Source: JBAIYU01 sp036763085 (GTDB lineage: Bacteria; Bacillota; Negativicutes; DSM-1736; Dendrosporobacteraceae). Taken from it: a DNA stretch of 64,000 bases. Of this stretch, positions 51,241 through 59,751 are shown in pieces (position 1 is the first letter of the stretch; the number at the start of each line of letters is the position of its first letter). The DNA lies in NCBI RefSeq assembly GCF_036763085.1, contig NZ_JBAIYU010000022.1, forward strand, positions 46,836 through 110,835. The letters run 5' to 3'. The position numbers were made by a program, and so were the translations under genes. The notes under the pieces are model-generated. The model saw only the letters and a list, made by a program, of their open reading frames with translations, did no database searches and had not been told where the DNA came from.

Positions 51241-51727
51241 AGTGATTATGCATTATATTAGAACCGCTAGAGTTCCAACCTAAAATCTGCGGATCTAGCA
51301 TTCCGAATACCATAGCAACGTGTGCTACAACAAGGAATATTGTCAAAAGTATAAAATGTAATTTCATCTTTTCTTCGTCGGTTTTTCTTGAACCTATTAC
51401 CCCTAGCTCCAGGAGCGCTATAGCGAATAACGGTACTACACCTGCTAGGTAAGAACCAACAGCCAAAATATCAGCCGGACCACGCCACTCTATGTTCGGA
51501 ACAACGCTAAAGCTAAGTTGAAGAAAAATACCCATAAAATAAAAGCCTAGAATTATGCCAAGCCACTTATTTAGTGTGCGTAAAGCACCGGATTTCAGAT
51601 GATGAAACACTACGAAAAATTCTGTTGCAACAAGAGCTTCAGCTAGTGCTACAGGAATAACCATATATATTATCAAGTTCCATGGCTGATTTACTGCTAA
51701 TAACTCCATATAATGTGTCATACTCAT
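51239..51727 (-). CDS. DUF6803 family membrane protein
   Basis: A protein of about 162 residues with four or five hydrophobic segments (~18-40, 50-72, 85-105, 122-145). It matches what I recall as DUF6803. The start at 51727 (MSMTHYMELL) is seven bases after GGGGGA; the choice among three near Met codons is uncertain. It ends GSNIMHNH, a Met/His tail. The four-repeat operator directly upstream (site A) is the same as that of the Met/His-rich protein and the RND operon, so it likely belongs to a copper response. Function unknown. Confidence 0.65.
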   Translation of the reverse strand: MSMTHYMELLAVNQPWNLIIYMVIPVALAEALVATEFFVVFHHLKSGALRTLNKWLGIILGFYFMGIFLQLSFSVVPNIEWRGPADILAVGSYLAGVVPLFAIALLELGVIGSRKTDEEKMKLHFILLTIFLVVAHVAMVFGMLDPQILGWNSSGSNIMHNH

Positions 51728-51756
51728 AACCATTCCCCCTTATTTGTTCTGACTTA

Positions 51757-51810
51757 AATATAACAAACAAATGTGAAAAAGTTATGAAGACATTATGAAG
51801 AAATTGTGAA
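51757..51810 (-). promoter_or_regulatory. Copper-gene operator site A: four 11-bp direct repeats plus -10
   Basis: On the minus strand TTCACA (51805-51810), TTCATA (51794-51799), TTCATA (51783-51788) and TTCACA (51772-51777) at exact 11-bp period. After 9 nt comes a -10 TATATT (51757-51762). Confidence 0.75.
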
Positions 51811-51826
51811 GAATTAAAGTTTTAAT

Positions 51827-53035
51827 TTATTTCAGCAGCTTAGACGCAAATACTAGTCTTATCCCGCTAGCTTCTAATTCCGGTATCATCTCTGTTATAG
51901 CTTTGGCCGTATTTATTCTTGCATGACCAATCGCTATTGCATTGCCGTAACGACCAGCTATTTGACCAGCACTGCGCAGCTGTTTTTTTATTGCATTAAC
52001 GTCATCTTCATTATCAAGAAATATGTTATTTTCACCTGTTTTAACTCCCAGCTGCCTAGCTGTAGCAAAAGCCACCGATTCACTGTTAGTACGGCTGTCA
52101 ATAAAAAATAAACTATTGTTTTTTACTACTTTTATTACATTAAGCATAACCCGCTTAGCTGCCGTAGCTCGTGATCCTTGATGATTATTTACTCCGATGA
52201 TGCCAGGAACCGCTTGTATGGCCTTAGAGGCAAAAGCTTGGATATCAGAATCAGTCATATTAACTGTAATGGTCTTTTCCTCGGATTGCTCAGATGAAGC
52301 CAGCGGCTCCATTGGTAGATGTAATATTACTTGCTTTCCTGAACTAAGCCCCCTCGTAGCCGCTTCATTACTGTATGGCCGATATGGGATTACAGCAAAA
52401 GTTAAGGGCTTATTTATGTCAGTAAAGGCACCTATTACTTCCTTGGTATAGCCAAAATCATCAATTACTATTGCTAACTCGCCGCTTATTTTGACATTTT
52501 CTTTAGGTATTGTCGTTTTTTCCCGGGAAATAATTATTTTATCAGTTACAATAGTAACTGGCTCGCCGCCCAAATTATCTCTAATACCTATATCCATTCT
52601 TATTATTGGTAAGCCCATATAATGATCAGGCTGGGAAGATAACACCTCGCCACCTGCTGTTTTTACTAAAGCTGTTAAATCATTCTTAATCGTCTCAATT
52701 GTCGTATCAGAAGTCTTTTCTATAGATAACTCCCTATAGTGCCAACGTATTTTTCCTTCAACACCAGTGCGGGGAACTTCCTTAACTTCTTCTTTATTAT
52801 GCTCTGCAGTGACTCTATGCTTGCTTAACGCATTATCAACAGCCGCGTGAACTTTATGTGAAGCTTTAGAAAAATCTGCCGTTGAAGCTGCCCCGCTCTT
52901 CTCAATATCAAAGCGCTGCCGATTATTATCAGTCTTATTAGTACCATAAAAATATAACACTGCTATTATTAACGCAGCTATAGCAGCAATCCATAGATAT
53001 TTGTTACTCTTTTTGTTACTTTTTTTCTTTGCCAT
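51827..53035 (-). CDS. Divergent polysaccharide deacetylase (YibQ-like)
   Basis: A protein of about 402 residues. The start MAKKKSNK (53035) has GGGG eight bases upstream. A Lys-rich N-terminus is followed by a membrane helix (~15-30, YLWIAAIAALIIAVLYFYG), so the rest is periplasmic. The C-terminal ~220 residues form the deacetylase-like barrel: ELAIVIDDFGYTKEV, LPMEPL, GVNNHQGSRAT and FFIDSRTNSESVA, with the metal-binding Asp and His of the family. YibQ-type proteins are linked to cell-wall or envelope metabolism; the substrate is unknown. Confidence 0.85.
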   Translation of the reverse strand: MAKKKSNKKSNKYLWIAAIAALIIAVLYFYGTNKTDNNRQRFDIEKSGAASTADFSKASHKVHAAVDNALSKHRVTAEHNKEEVKEVPRTGVEGKIRWHYRELSIEKTSDTTIETIKNDLTALVKTAGGEVLSSQPDHYMGLPIIRMDIGIRDNLGGEPVTIVTDKIIISREKTTIPKENVKISGELAIVIDDFGYTKEVIGAFTDINKPLTFAVIPYRPYSNEAATRGLSSGKQVILHLPMEPLASSEQSEEKTITVNMTDSDIQAFASKAIQAVPGIIGVNNHQGSRATAAKRVMLNVIKVVKNNSLFFIDSRTNSESVAFATARQLGVKTGENNIFLDNEDDVNAIKKQLRSAGQIAGRYGNAIAIGHARINTAKAITEMIPELEASGIRLVFASKLLK

Positions 53036-53156
53036 TAACAATACCCCGTAAAATTCTATTGTTCTTAATCTTCTTCAAAATAGTAGTTTTACTATTCTTA
53101 AATTTAAATTAGCATATACTGAAATAACACGAGAAGCTAGTCTACTCGTTAGATAG

Positions 53157-53196
53157 TGAAAAAACCCGCGATGAAAGCCTGCTTCCACCACGGGTT
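53157..53196 (-). terminator. Terminator of the his operon
   Basis: AACCCGCG (53163-53170) pairs with CACGGGTT (53189-53196) with one mismatch. TTTTTTC follows on the minus strand, just after the SagB-type gene. Confidence 0.85.
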
Positions 53197-53205
53197 ATAT
53201 ATTAG

Positions 53206-53940
53206 TTACTTACCAACTGTGGCTGCATAAATAACAAATTGCTCTTGTCCGTCAATACCTAGTATTTGATTGATCTGCTCATCATCAAAAGCAGCAATCG
53301 CGCAAGCGCCGCAATTTAGTATCCGAGCCGTCAGATAGAGATTTTGGCAAACATGACCAGCGTCAAGATGCAAATATCTATAACCTCGCTCTCCATATCG
53401 CCAGGTCATACGAGCGGTTACCGCCGTCCAAATAAAGGTCACCGCACTTTTTTTAACTTGCTGCTGATTTAATAGTGCAGCAGTTACTTCATCAGTAATA
53501 TTATCTGCAGTAGTTATTTCAATAAGCTTGTGATCTATTGCTAAAAAACGATATAAGCCCGGCTTTAAGCCCTCAACATTATTTACAAGCAAATAGGTTT
53601 CAAAGGCATGCCTAGCTCCTGCTGAAGGAACTGTTCTAAAGGTTGCTGAATCCGGCATGACTAATTTTACGCCCTGTGTACACCATAATAGTTGTGATAA
53701 ATTTGCTAAAGTTATCGGCTCATCGCTATACTTCCTTGAAGTTGACCTCATCTCAACTAATTCTAGAAAATTAACATTGGTATCAGGTAGAAGGTCTGGT
53801 TCCGGAAGTTTTATTATATTTCCTGTACTGTCAAATGGCAGTTCCAATTCTGGCTGAGTGTGCCCTTGAGATTGACCGGTACCTTCTAAGTATGCATAGC
53901 GTGTACGTAACATAAATTCTTTACCAACTGTATTACCCAT
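53206..53940 (-). CDS. SagB/ThcOx-type nitroreductase-fold dehydrogenase
   Basis: A 244-residue FMN-dependent oxidoreductase. The motifs MRSTSRKYSDEPITLANLSQLLWCTQGV, RTVPSAGARHAFETYLLVNNVEGLKPGLYRF and LDAGHVCQNLYLTA are those of the SagB/ThcOx group, which oxidises thiazolines/oxazolines in peptide natural products. It also has many stand-alone members of unknown function. No cyclodehydratase or precursor peptide is nearby, so a RiPP role is unlikely. It lies 5 bp after hisIE and before the operon terminator, so it is expressed with the his genes. Confidence 0.82.
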   Translation of the reverse strand: MGNTVGKEFMLRTRYAYLEGTGQSQGHTQPELELPFDSTGNIIKLPEPDLLPDTNVNFLELVEMRSTSRKYSDEPITLANLSQLLWCTQGVKLVMPDSATFRTVPSAGARHAFETYLLVNNVEGLKPGLYRFLAIDHKLIEITTADNITDEVTAALLNQQQVKKSAVTFIWTAVTARMTWRYGERGYRYLHLDAGHVCQNLYLTARILNCGACAIAAFDDEQINQILGIDGQEQFVIYAATVGK

Positions 53941-53945
53941 TAAAA

Positions 53946-54599
53946 CTACTTCCTCCGTTTCTGCAATTCCTCCAACAGCTCGCTTGGACTAACATCATGG
54001 TGAGCTAATAGCACAAGACAGTGATACCAAAGATCAGCCATCTCGTATAACAGTTCACCTTTATCATTGTTTTTCGAAGCAATTATTGTTTCTGCAGATT
54101 CCTCGCCAACTTTTTTTAGAATTTTGTCCTGCCCTTTATCAAACAAGTAGTTTGTATAAGAACCTTCTTTAGGATTTGTTTTACGATCCATAATTACATT
54201 ATACAACTCATGCAGTACAGTTGACAAAGATTTACCATATACTTCTTCGGCATTAAATAATTTTTCGCTACTACTTTCAGTTTCACCCAGTCTGCGGCTA
54301 AAACAAGAGAAGGTTCCTTCGTGACAGGCAGCACCTGACTGCTCTACTTTGACTAGCAGAGTGTCTGCATCACAATCATAATACATTTCTAAAACTTTTT
54401 GAACATTTCCTGATGTTTCACCTTTTTGCCAGAGTGATTTACGGCTGCGACTATAGAACCACGTCACCCCTGATTGTATCGTCTTGGCAAGAGCTTCTTT
54501 GTTCATATAGGCCAGCATTAAAACTGTATTTGTAGTATTATCCTGAATTACAGCTGGGATAAGACCGTTTGAATCGAATTTAATATTATCTATGTTCAT
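53946..54599 (-). CDS. hisIE: Bifunctional phosphoribosyl-AMP cyclohydrolase / phosphoribosyl-ATP pyrophosphatase
   Basis: A 217-residue fusion that catalyses the second and third steps of histidine synthesis. The HisI part (1-110) has WFYSRSRKSLWQKGETSGN and DCDADTLLVKVEQSGAACHEG with the zinc ligands. The HisE part (115-217) has the EExxE-type helix KVGEESAETIIASKN and YEMADLWYH. It overlaps hisF by 4 nt. Confidence 0.95.
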   Translation of the reverse strand: MNIDNIKFDSNGLIPAVIQDNTTNTVLMLAYMNKEALAKTIQSGVTWFYSRSRKSLWQKGETSGNVQKVLEMYYDCDADTLLVKVEQSGAACHEGTFSCFSRRLGETESSSEKLFNAEEVYGKSLSTVLHELYNVIMDRKTNPKEGSYTNYLFDKGQDKILKKVGEESAETIIASKNNDKGELLYEMADLWYHCLVLLAHHDVSPSELLEELQKRRK

Positions 54600-55354
54600 A
54601 GCCGTACCTCCACCCCACGTGATTTAAGATATTCTTTAACTTGTCGTACAGTGAATTGGCCATAATGGAATACCGAAGCGGCCAGTACGGCGTCAGCTTT
54701 TCCAGCTGTTAAAACATCATAAAAATGTTCCATTTCACCCGCACCGCCTGAAGCAATCACTGGTACGTTAACAGCTTCTGAAACAGCTCTAGTCAAGGCT
54801 ATATCGTATCCATCCTTGGTGCCATCCTTATCCATGCTTGTCAATAGTATTTCACCTGCGCCAAGTTCGGTACCTTTCTTAACCCATTCTAAAACGTCAA
54901 GGCCAGTAGGCGTACGTCCTCCATTAATGTAAACTTCCCATTTATCCTGTCCAGTCTGCCGAGCATCAACTGCCAGTACAATACATTGACTGCCATACCG
55001 CTGAGCACCTTCAGCAATAATAATGGGGTTCTTAATCGCAGCAGTATTTAAAGAAACTTTATCGGCACCGGCTTTTAGCATGCGGCGAATATCTTCTGAC
55101 GTTCTGATGCCGCCCCCAACGGTGAATGGAATAAATACTTGCGAAGCCGTCTGCTGAACAACCTGCACCATAGTATTTCGTTCTTCATAAGAAGCTGTTA
55201 TATCTAAGAAAACTAATTCATCTGCAATTTCTTTATCATAAATATTCGCAAGCTCAACAGGATCACCCGCATCTCTAAGGCCGACAAAATTAGTGCCTTT
55301 AACAACTCTCCCATCCTTAACATCAAGACAGGGGATTATTCTCTTAGTATACAT
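54596..55354 (-). CDS. hisF: Imidazole glycerol phosphate synthase cyclase subunit
   Basis: A 252-residue TIM barrel. KRIIPCLDVKDGRVVKGTNF and LLTSMDKDGTKDGYD contain the two catalytic Asp residues. With HisH it converts PRFAR and ammonia to imidazole glycerol phosphate and AICAR. It is encoded between hisA and hisIE. Confidence 0.96.
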   Translation of the reverse strand: MYTKRIIPCLDVKDGRVVKGTNFVGLRDAGDPVELANIYDKEIADELVFLDITASYEERNTMVQVVQQTASQVFIPFTVGGGIRTSEDIRRMLKAGADKVSLNTAAIKNPIIIAEGAQRYGSQCIVLAVDARQTGQDKWEVYINGGRTPTGLDVLEWVKKGTELGAGEILLTSMDKDGTKDGYDIALTRAVSEAVNVPVIASGGAGEMEHFYDVLTAGKADAVLAASVFHYGQFTVRQVKEYLKSRGVEVRL

Positions 55355-55358
55355 GAGT

Positions 55359-56087
55359 TCACACTCCTCTAGCCTCTCTTAGGGCCTCCTGCAGACTTAG
55401 ACTGCCTGTATAAATGGCCTTACCAACAATTACTCCCTCGATACCATCCTGCGCTGCTTCTCTAACGGCTATAATATCTGCAATACCACTTACGCCGCCT
55501 GAGGCAATTATAGGAATACCAGCAACACGAGCTAGCGATGCAGTAGCTGGAACATTAACTCCCGAAAGAGTCCCATCCCTAGATATATCAGTATATATAA
55601 TGCGAGCTACGCCAACATCAGCCATTCTTTTAGCCAATTCTACCGCACTTATTCCACCGGTAACACCCCAGCCATCTACGGCTACCTCACCATTGCGGGC
55701 ATCTATGCCAACTACGATTTTACTATCAAACTCTCTGCATGCAGCCTTTACAAGCTCTGGCTGTCTTACGGCGATTGATCCCAGTATGACCCTGTCTATA
55801 CCTAACAAAAGCAGATTTTCTATATTTTCGAGGGTTCTTATTCCGCCCCCTAACTGTACCGGAATACTTACACTATCAACAATTGCTTTAATGGCGTCCA
55901 GATTAACTGATTTACCAGCTAAAGCTCCATCTAAATCTACAACGTGCAAGTACTCTGCACCTTCATCTGTCCAACGTTTAGCCATATCTGCCGGATTATC
56001 AGCAAAAATTGTTTCTTGATCAAACCGTCCTTCAGTTAGACGAACACACTTGCCGCCTCTTATATCAATAGCTGGAAAAATAATCAT
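55359..56087 (-). CDS. hisA: ProFAR isomerase
   Basis: A protein of about 242 residues. I start at MIIFPAID (56087), with GGAG eight bases upstream; the upstream in-frame GTG overlaps that SD. It is a TIM barrel with FPAIDIRGGKCVRLTEG and IIYTDISRDGTLSG carrying the catalytic Asp pair. It performs the Amadori isomerisation of ProFAR. Confidence 0.95.
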   Translation of the reverse strand: MIIFPAIDIRGGKCVRLTEGRFDQETIFADNPADMAKRWTDEGAEYLHVVDLDGALAGKSVNLDAIKAIVDSVSIPVQLGGGIRTLENIENLLLLGIDRVILGSIAVRQPELVKAACREFDSKIVVGIDARNGEVAVDGWGVTGGISAVELAKRMADVGVARIIYTDISRDGTLSGVNVPATASLARVAGIPIIASGGVSGIADIIAVREAAQDGIEGVIVGKAIYTGSLSLQEALREARGV

Positions 56088-56132
56088 GTAAGTCACTCCT
56101 TGTTACCGCAAAAAGCTATTCAAAACTTTTTA

Positions 56133-56735
56133 TTATATTTTTATAAAATTTTGTAAAATCTCCATACCAACAGTACTTGATTTCTCAGGATGAAACTGCA
56201 CAGCCTGAATATTTCCTTTTCCCACAGCAGCTGTAACAGGCCCACCATAATCAGTAACGGCGGTAACAATATTATCTTCAAGCGGTACAGCGTGATAGCT
56301 GTGCACAAAATAGACATACGATTTTGGATGCAGCTCGCTAAACAACGGGCTTGTACTGCGCATTTCTAAACTATTCCAACCCATATGCGGGATTTTTAAA
56401 TTAGGAGCAACTATCCTTTTTACCTGGCCAGGAAAGATTCCCAAGCCCTGAACACCAGGGTTTTCTTCACTTCCCTCAAATAAAAGCTGCAGCCCAAGAC
56501 ATATTCCTAAAAAGGGTGTACCTTTTTCAATCACCGTTTTAATTACAGGAATTAATCCCGAATCAGAAAGATTCTTCATACAGTCGCCAAAGGCTCCAAC
56601 CCCTGGCAACACAACTTTATCTGCTTTTGCGATTGTCTCAGAATCGCTAGTAACAACCACTTCAGCTCCCAATTTAACAAACGCTTTTTCAACGCTATAC
56701 AGATTGCCCATTCCATAATCAATTATCGCAATCAT
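56133..56735 (-). CDS. hisH: Imidazole glycerol phosphate synthase glutaminase subunit
   Basis: A 200-residue class I glutamine amidotransferase. The nucleophile Cys is in FLGICLGLQLLF, with VQFHPEKSS holding the His and Glu. It supplies ammonia to HisF. It lies 23 bp after hisB. Confidence 0.96.
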   Translation of the reverse strand: MIAIIDYGMGNLYSVEKAFVKLGAEVVVTSDSETIAKADKVVLPGVGAFGDCMKNLSDSGLIPVIKTVIEKGTPFLGICLGLQLLFEGSEENPGVQGLGIFPGQVKRIVAPNLKIPHMGWNSLEMRSTSPLFSELHPKSYVYFVHSYHAVPLEDNIVTAVTDYGGPVTAAVGKGNIQAVQFHPEKSSTVGMEILQNFIKI

Positions 56736-56758
56736 CTTAATTCCTCCGTAATCGCTCT

Positions 56759-57346
56759 TTATAGCGTTCCTTTTGTCGACATAACACCAACAATTCGTTC
56801 ATCTTTACGCGTTGCTTCATCCAAAGCGCGGCCTAATGCCTTAAAAATAGCTTCGACTATATGATGAGAATTTTTTCCTGATAGTAATTTAATGTGCAAT
56901 GTCAGACCAGCATTAAAAGCCAGTGCACGTAAAAATTCTTCAGTCATTTCACTATCATATGTTCCGATATTTTGCGAAGGAATAACAACATCATAAACTA
57001 AAAACGGACGGCCACTGATATCAAGAGAAACCATAGCCAAAGCTTCATCCATAGGTACAAAAGCTGTCCCATAGCGTTTTATCCCGGCTTTATCCCCTAA
57101 TGCTTTTGACAGGGCCTGCCCTAAAGCGATACCGATATCCTCAATGGTATGATGACAATCGACTTCTAAATCACCGTCACAATTGACTGTTAGATCAAAT
57201 AAACCATGCTTTGCAAATAACACAAGCATATGGTCGAAAAAACCTACCCCTGAGTTAATTACCGATTTTCCATTTCCGTCTATATCAAACTGCAGCTTTA
57301 TATCTGTTTCTGCTGTTTTACGAGCTATTTGAGCCGACCGAATCAT
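56759..57346 (-). CDS. hisB: Imidazoleglycerol-phosphate dehydratase
   Basis: A 195-residue monofunctional dehydratase with the duplicated metal-binding motifs DCHHTIEDIGIALG and NSHHIVEAIFKALGRA, plus FFDHMLVLFAKHG. It lacks the HisN phosphatase domain of the enterobacterial fusion, so histidinol phosphatase must come from elsewhere; no candidate is in this operon. Confidence 0.96.
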   Translation of the reverse strand: MIRSAQIARKTAETDIKLQFDIDGNGKSVINSGVGFFDHMLVLFAKHGLFDLTVNCDGDLEVDCHHTIEDIGIALGQALSKALGDKAGIKRYGTAFVPMDEALAMVSLDISGRPFLVYDVVIPSQNIGTYDSEMTEEFLRALAFNAGLTLHIKLLSGKNSHHIVEAIFKALGRALDEATRKDERIVGVMSTKGTL

Positions 57347-57350
57347 AATA

Positions 57351-58409
57351 TTAACCTCTTTCCAGGTAATCTTTAATAGATTTTAATAAAGCATCGTTTT
57401 CGTCTGCCGTTCCGATCGATATACGCAGACAGTCTGTTAAACTAGGTGCATTGCTAAAATCACGAATTCCAATGTTTTTAGAAGACAGGTATTGATTTAG
57501 CTCGGCAGCATTAGGCAGCTTAATAAGCAGAAAATTCGTTTCTGATGGATATACAATAACTCCTGGTAATAACTTTAAAGCAACTTCGAGACGTTTACGC
57601 TCAGCAATGGTTTGTTTAATGTAGGGCACGAACTCATCTCTCATTTGATAAATAACTTCCGCTCCAGCTAAAGATAATGAATTTACATGATATGGCATGC
57701 ATACTTTACCAACCATTTTGACAATATCGGAATCTGCAACCATATAACCTACTCTTGCTGAAGCAAAACTATAGGCTTTTGAAAAAGTCCGAGCAATAAT
57801 AACATTAGGATATTTTTTAAGCAGTCCTGCTGAGGTTTCGCCATGAAACTCAAAATAAGCCTCGTCAACTACTACCGGACAATCAACACTAGCAACTATA
57901 TTTTCAATATCCTGCTGTGGCATGGCATTTCCAGTGGGATTGTTTGGTGTACAAAGTATAATAAGTTTTGCACCGGAAGCTTTGGCAGCAGCAGTTATTT
58001 TATCAGGCTTAAGCGAATAGTCTTGTTCTAATTCTACTGGTATTGCAATACTTTCGGTTAACTTAGCATAAATATTATACATAGAAAAAGAAGGCGTAGG
58101 AAAAACGATACTCCTCCCAGGTCCGCCAAAGGCATAAAAAAGTTTCTCTAATATCTCACTAGAGCCGTTGCCTATAAGAATATTATCTATATCTAAATTA
58201 AAGTTTTGCGCGATTAGTTCTTTTAAGCTCTTCATTCCCATGTCTGGATAACGATTAAAGTCTATGAATGACAGTCTATTCACAAGTCTTTCATATACTA
58301 AAGGAGGAAGATTAAGATTGCTTTCATTTGCGTCAAGCTTTATATCCCACTCTTTTTCTTCAACAGAATAAGTAGGAAGCTGCTCTAAGCCTGGTCTATA
58401 TTTTGACAT
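57351..58409 (-). CDS. hisC: Histidinol-phosphate aminotransferase
   Basis: A protein of about 352 residues, fold-type I PLP enzyme. The start MSKYRPGL at 58409 has GAGGTG six bases upstream and is preferred over the GTG within that SD. LDANESNLNLPP is the N-terminal family motif. CTPNNPTGNAM and ARTFSKAYSFASARVGY (PLP-binding Lys) are present. It starts 1 nt after the hisD stop. Confidence 0.95.
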   Translation of the reverse strand: MSKYRPGLEQLPTYSVEEKEWDIKLDANESNLNLPPLVYERLVNRLSFIDFNRYPDMGMKSLKELIAQNFNLDIDNILIGNGSSEILEKLFYAFGGPGRSIVFPTPSFSMYNIYAKLTESIAIPVELEQDYSLKPDKITAAAKASGAKLIILCTPNNPTGNAMPQQDIENIVASVDCPVVVDEAYFEFHGETSAGLLKKYPNVIIARTFSKAYSFASARVGYMVADSDIVKMVGKVCMPYHVNSLSLAGAEVIYQMRDEFVPYIKQTIAERKRLEVALKLLPGVIVYPSETNFLLIKLPNAAELNQYLSSKNIGIRDFSNAPSLTDCLRISIGTADENDALLKSIKDYLERG

Positions 58410-58410
58410 A

Positions 58411-59751
58411 TCATTCACCTCTTACCCTTATAGCGTTAGCGTGTGCCTCTAGGCCTTCCGCTGACGCAAGTCGTATAATATCATCGCTAACTGCCGCCAG
58501 AGCTTGCTTAGTATAAGCAATGATGCTTGTTTTTTTCATAAAAGTTTCTACATTAAGAACAGAATAAAAGCGTGCTGTTCCTCCTGTAGGCAATACGTGG
58601 TTTGGACCAGCAAAATAATCTCCTAGCGGCTCTGGTGAGTATGGTCCTAAGAAGACTGCACCTGCGTGCCTAACGTAGGGCAGCAGCTTAAAAGGCTCTG
58701 CTGTAAGTATTTCAAGATGTTCAGGAGCCGATATGTTCGCAAGTTCCACAGCCTCTAAGATATCTTTTGAAACAATTATTAACCCATTAGTCTCTATTGA
58801 TGCGGCTGCAATCTCTTGACGTGGAAGCTTTGCTAGCTGAACTTCAACTTCCCGAGCAACTTTATCGGCTAATTCTTCACTATTGGTTATTACAATACTG
58901 GACGCCAGTACGTCATGCTCAGCTTGACTGAGCATATCTGCCGCAATGTAGCGAGGGTCCGCAGTTTCGTCAGCTACTATTAAAATCTCGCTAGGACCTG
59001 CCAGCATATCTATATCACAGTATCCATATACTGCTTTCTTAGCTAAAGTCACAAAAATATTGCCTGGTCCTGTTATCTTGTCAACTTTCGGCACCGATTC
59101 AGTACCAAAGGCCAATGCAGCAATAGCTTGCGCCCCACCAATCTTAAAGACCCTAGTTACACCAGCTTCGCGTGCTGCGGTTAGAACATAAGGGTTCACA
59201 CTTCCATCCTTAGCTGGAGGTACAACCATAATGATTTCTTTTACACCGGCAACAGCGGCTGGAACAGCATTCATAATAACAGAAGATGGATAGGCGGCAG
59301 TGCCCCCTGGTACATATATGCCTACCCTTTCGAGAGGTATACAGTTTTGCCCTAGCATGGCTCCATATTCGCGATAACTCAACCAGGATTTCGGCAATTG
59401 CTCTGTATGATAGCGACGTACATTGTTAATCGCTAGTTTAATTGACCTCAATACATCTTCTTCAACGGCTTGAGCAGCAGCGTCAAATTCTGCAGGAGTT
59501 ACTTCAAAAGACTGATTTGTAAAATCAGCCCTGTCTATTAGTTTCGTATATTTCACAACAGCTTTATCGCCGTTAGTCCGTATTTCATTAATAATTTTAT
59601 CAACAACCTGTGCTGCCGAAAGATCTGAGCCAAAAGCTTCCTTGATTCTTGCCCTCGCACCATCCCCCAAAACAACTTCATCAAAGGCAGGTTTTTTAAG
59701 CAAGTCAGCTGTTTCAAGTTTGCTTAAATTCTTTGTAAGTACAATTCTCAC
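58411..59751 (-). CDS. hisD: Histidinol dehydrogenase
   Basis: A 446-residue zinc enzyme that oxidises histidinol to histidine with two NAD. VPGGTAAYPSSVIMNAVPA, GPGNIFVTLAKK, DMLAGPSEILIVAD and AGPNHVLPTGGTARF are the diagnostic motifs. It overlaps hisG by 4 nt (ATGA), indicating coupling. Confidence 0.96.
   Translation of the reverse strand: MRIVLTKNLSKLETADLLKKPAFDEVVLGDGARARIKEAFGSDLSAAQVVDKIINEIRTNGDKAVVKYTKLIDRADFTNQSFEVTPAEFDAAAQAVEEDVLRSIKLAINNVRRYHTEQLPKSWLSYREYGAMLGQNCIPLERVGIYVPGGTAAYPSSVIMNAVPAAVAGVKEIIMVVPPAKDGSVNPYVLTAAREAGVTRVFKIGGAQAIAALAFGTESVPKVDKITGPGNIFVTLAKKAVYGYCDIDMLAGPSEILIVADETADPRYIAADMLSQAEHDVLASSIVITNSEELADKVAREVEVQLAKLPRQEIAAASIETNGLIIVSKDILEAVELANISAPEHLEILTAEPFKLLPYVRHAGAVFLGPYSPEPLGDYFAGPNHVLPTGGTARFYSVLNVETFMKKTSIIAYTKQALAAVSDDIIRLASAEGLEAHANAIRVRGE

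Noticed and set aside
41118..51810. TTCAYA repeats as an iteron array or CRISPR-like repeat
   Set aside because: Each block has only four 6-bp units at a helical-turn period beside a -10 box, with no long repeats or spacers; a promoter operator explains it better.
55414..56019. Long plus-strand open frame of about 200 codons opposite hisA
   Set aside because: It lies fully antisense to a strong hisA gene with all catalytic motifs, has no SD and shows no recognisable protein features.
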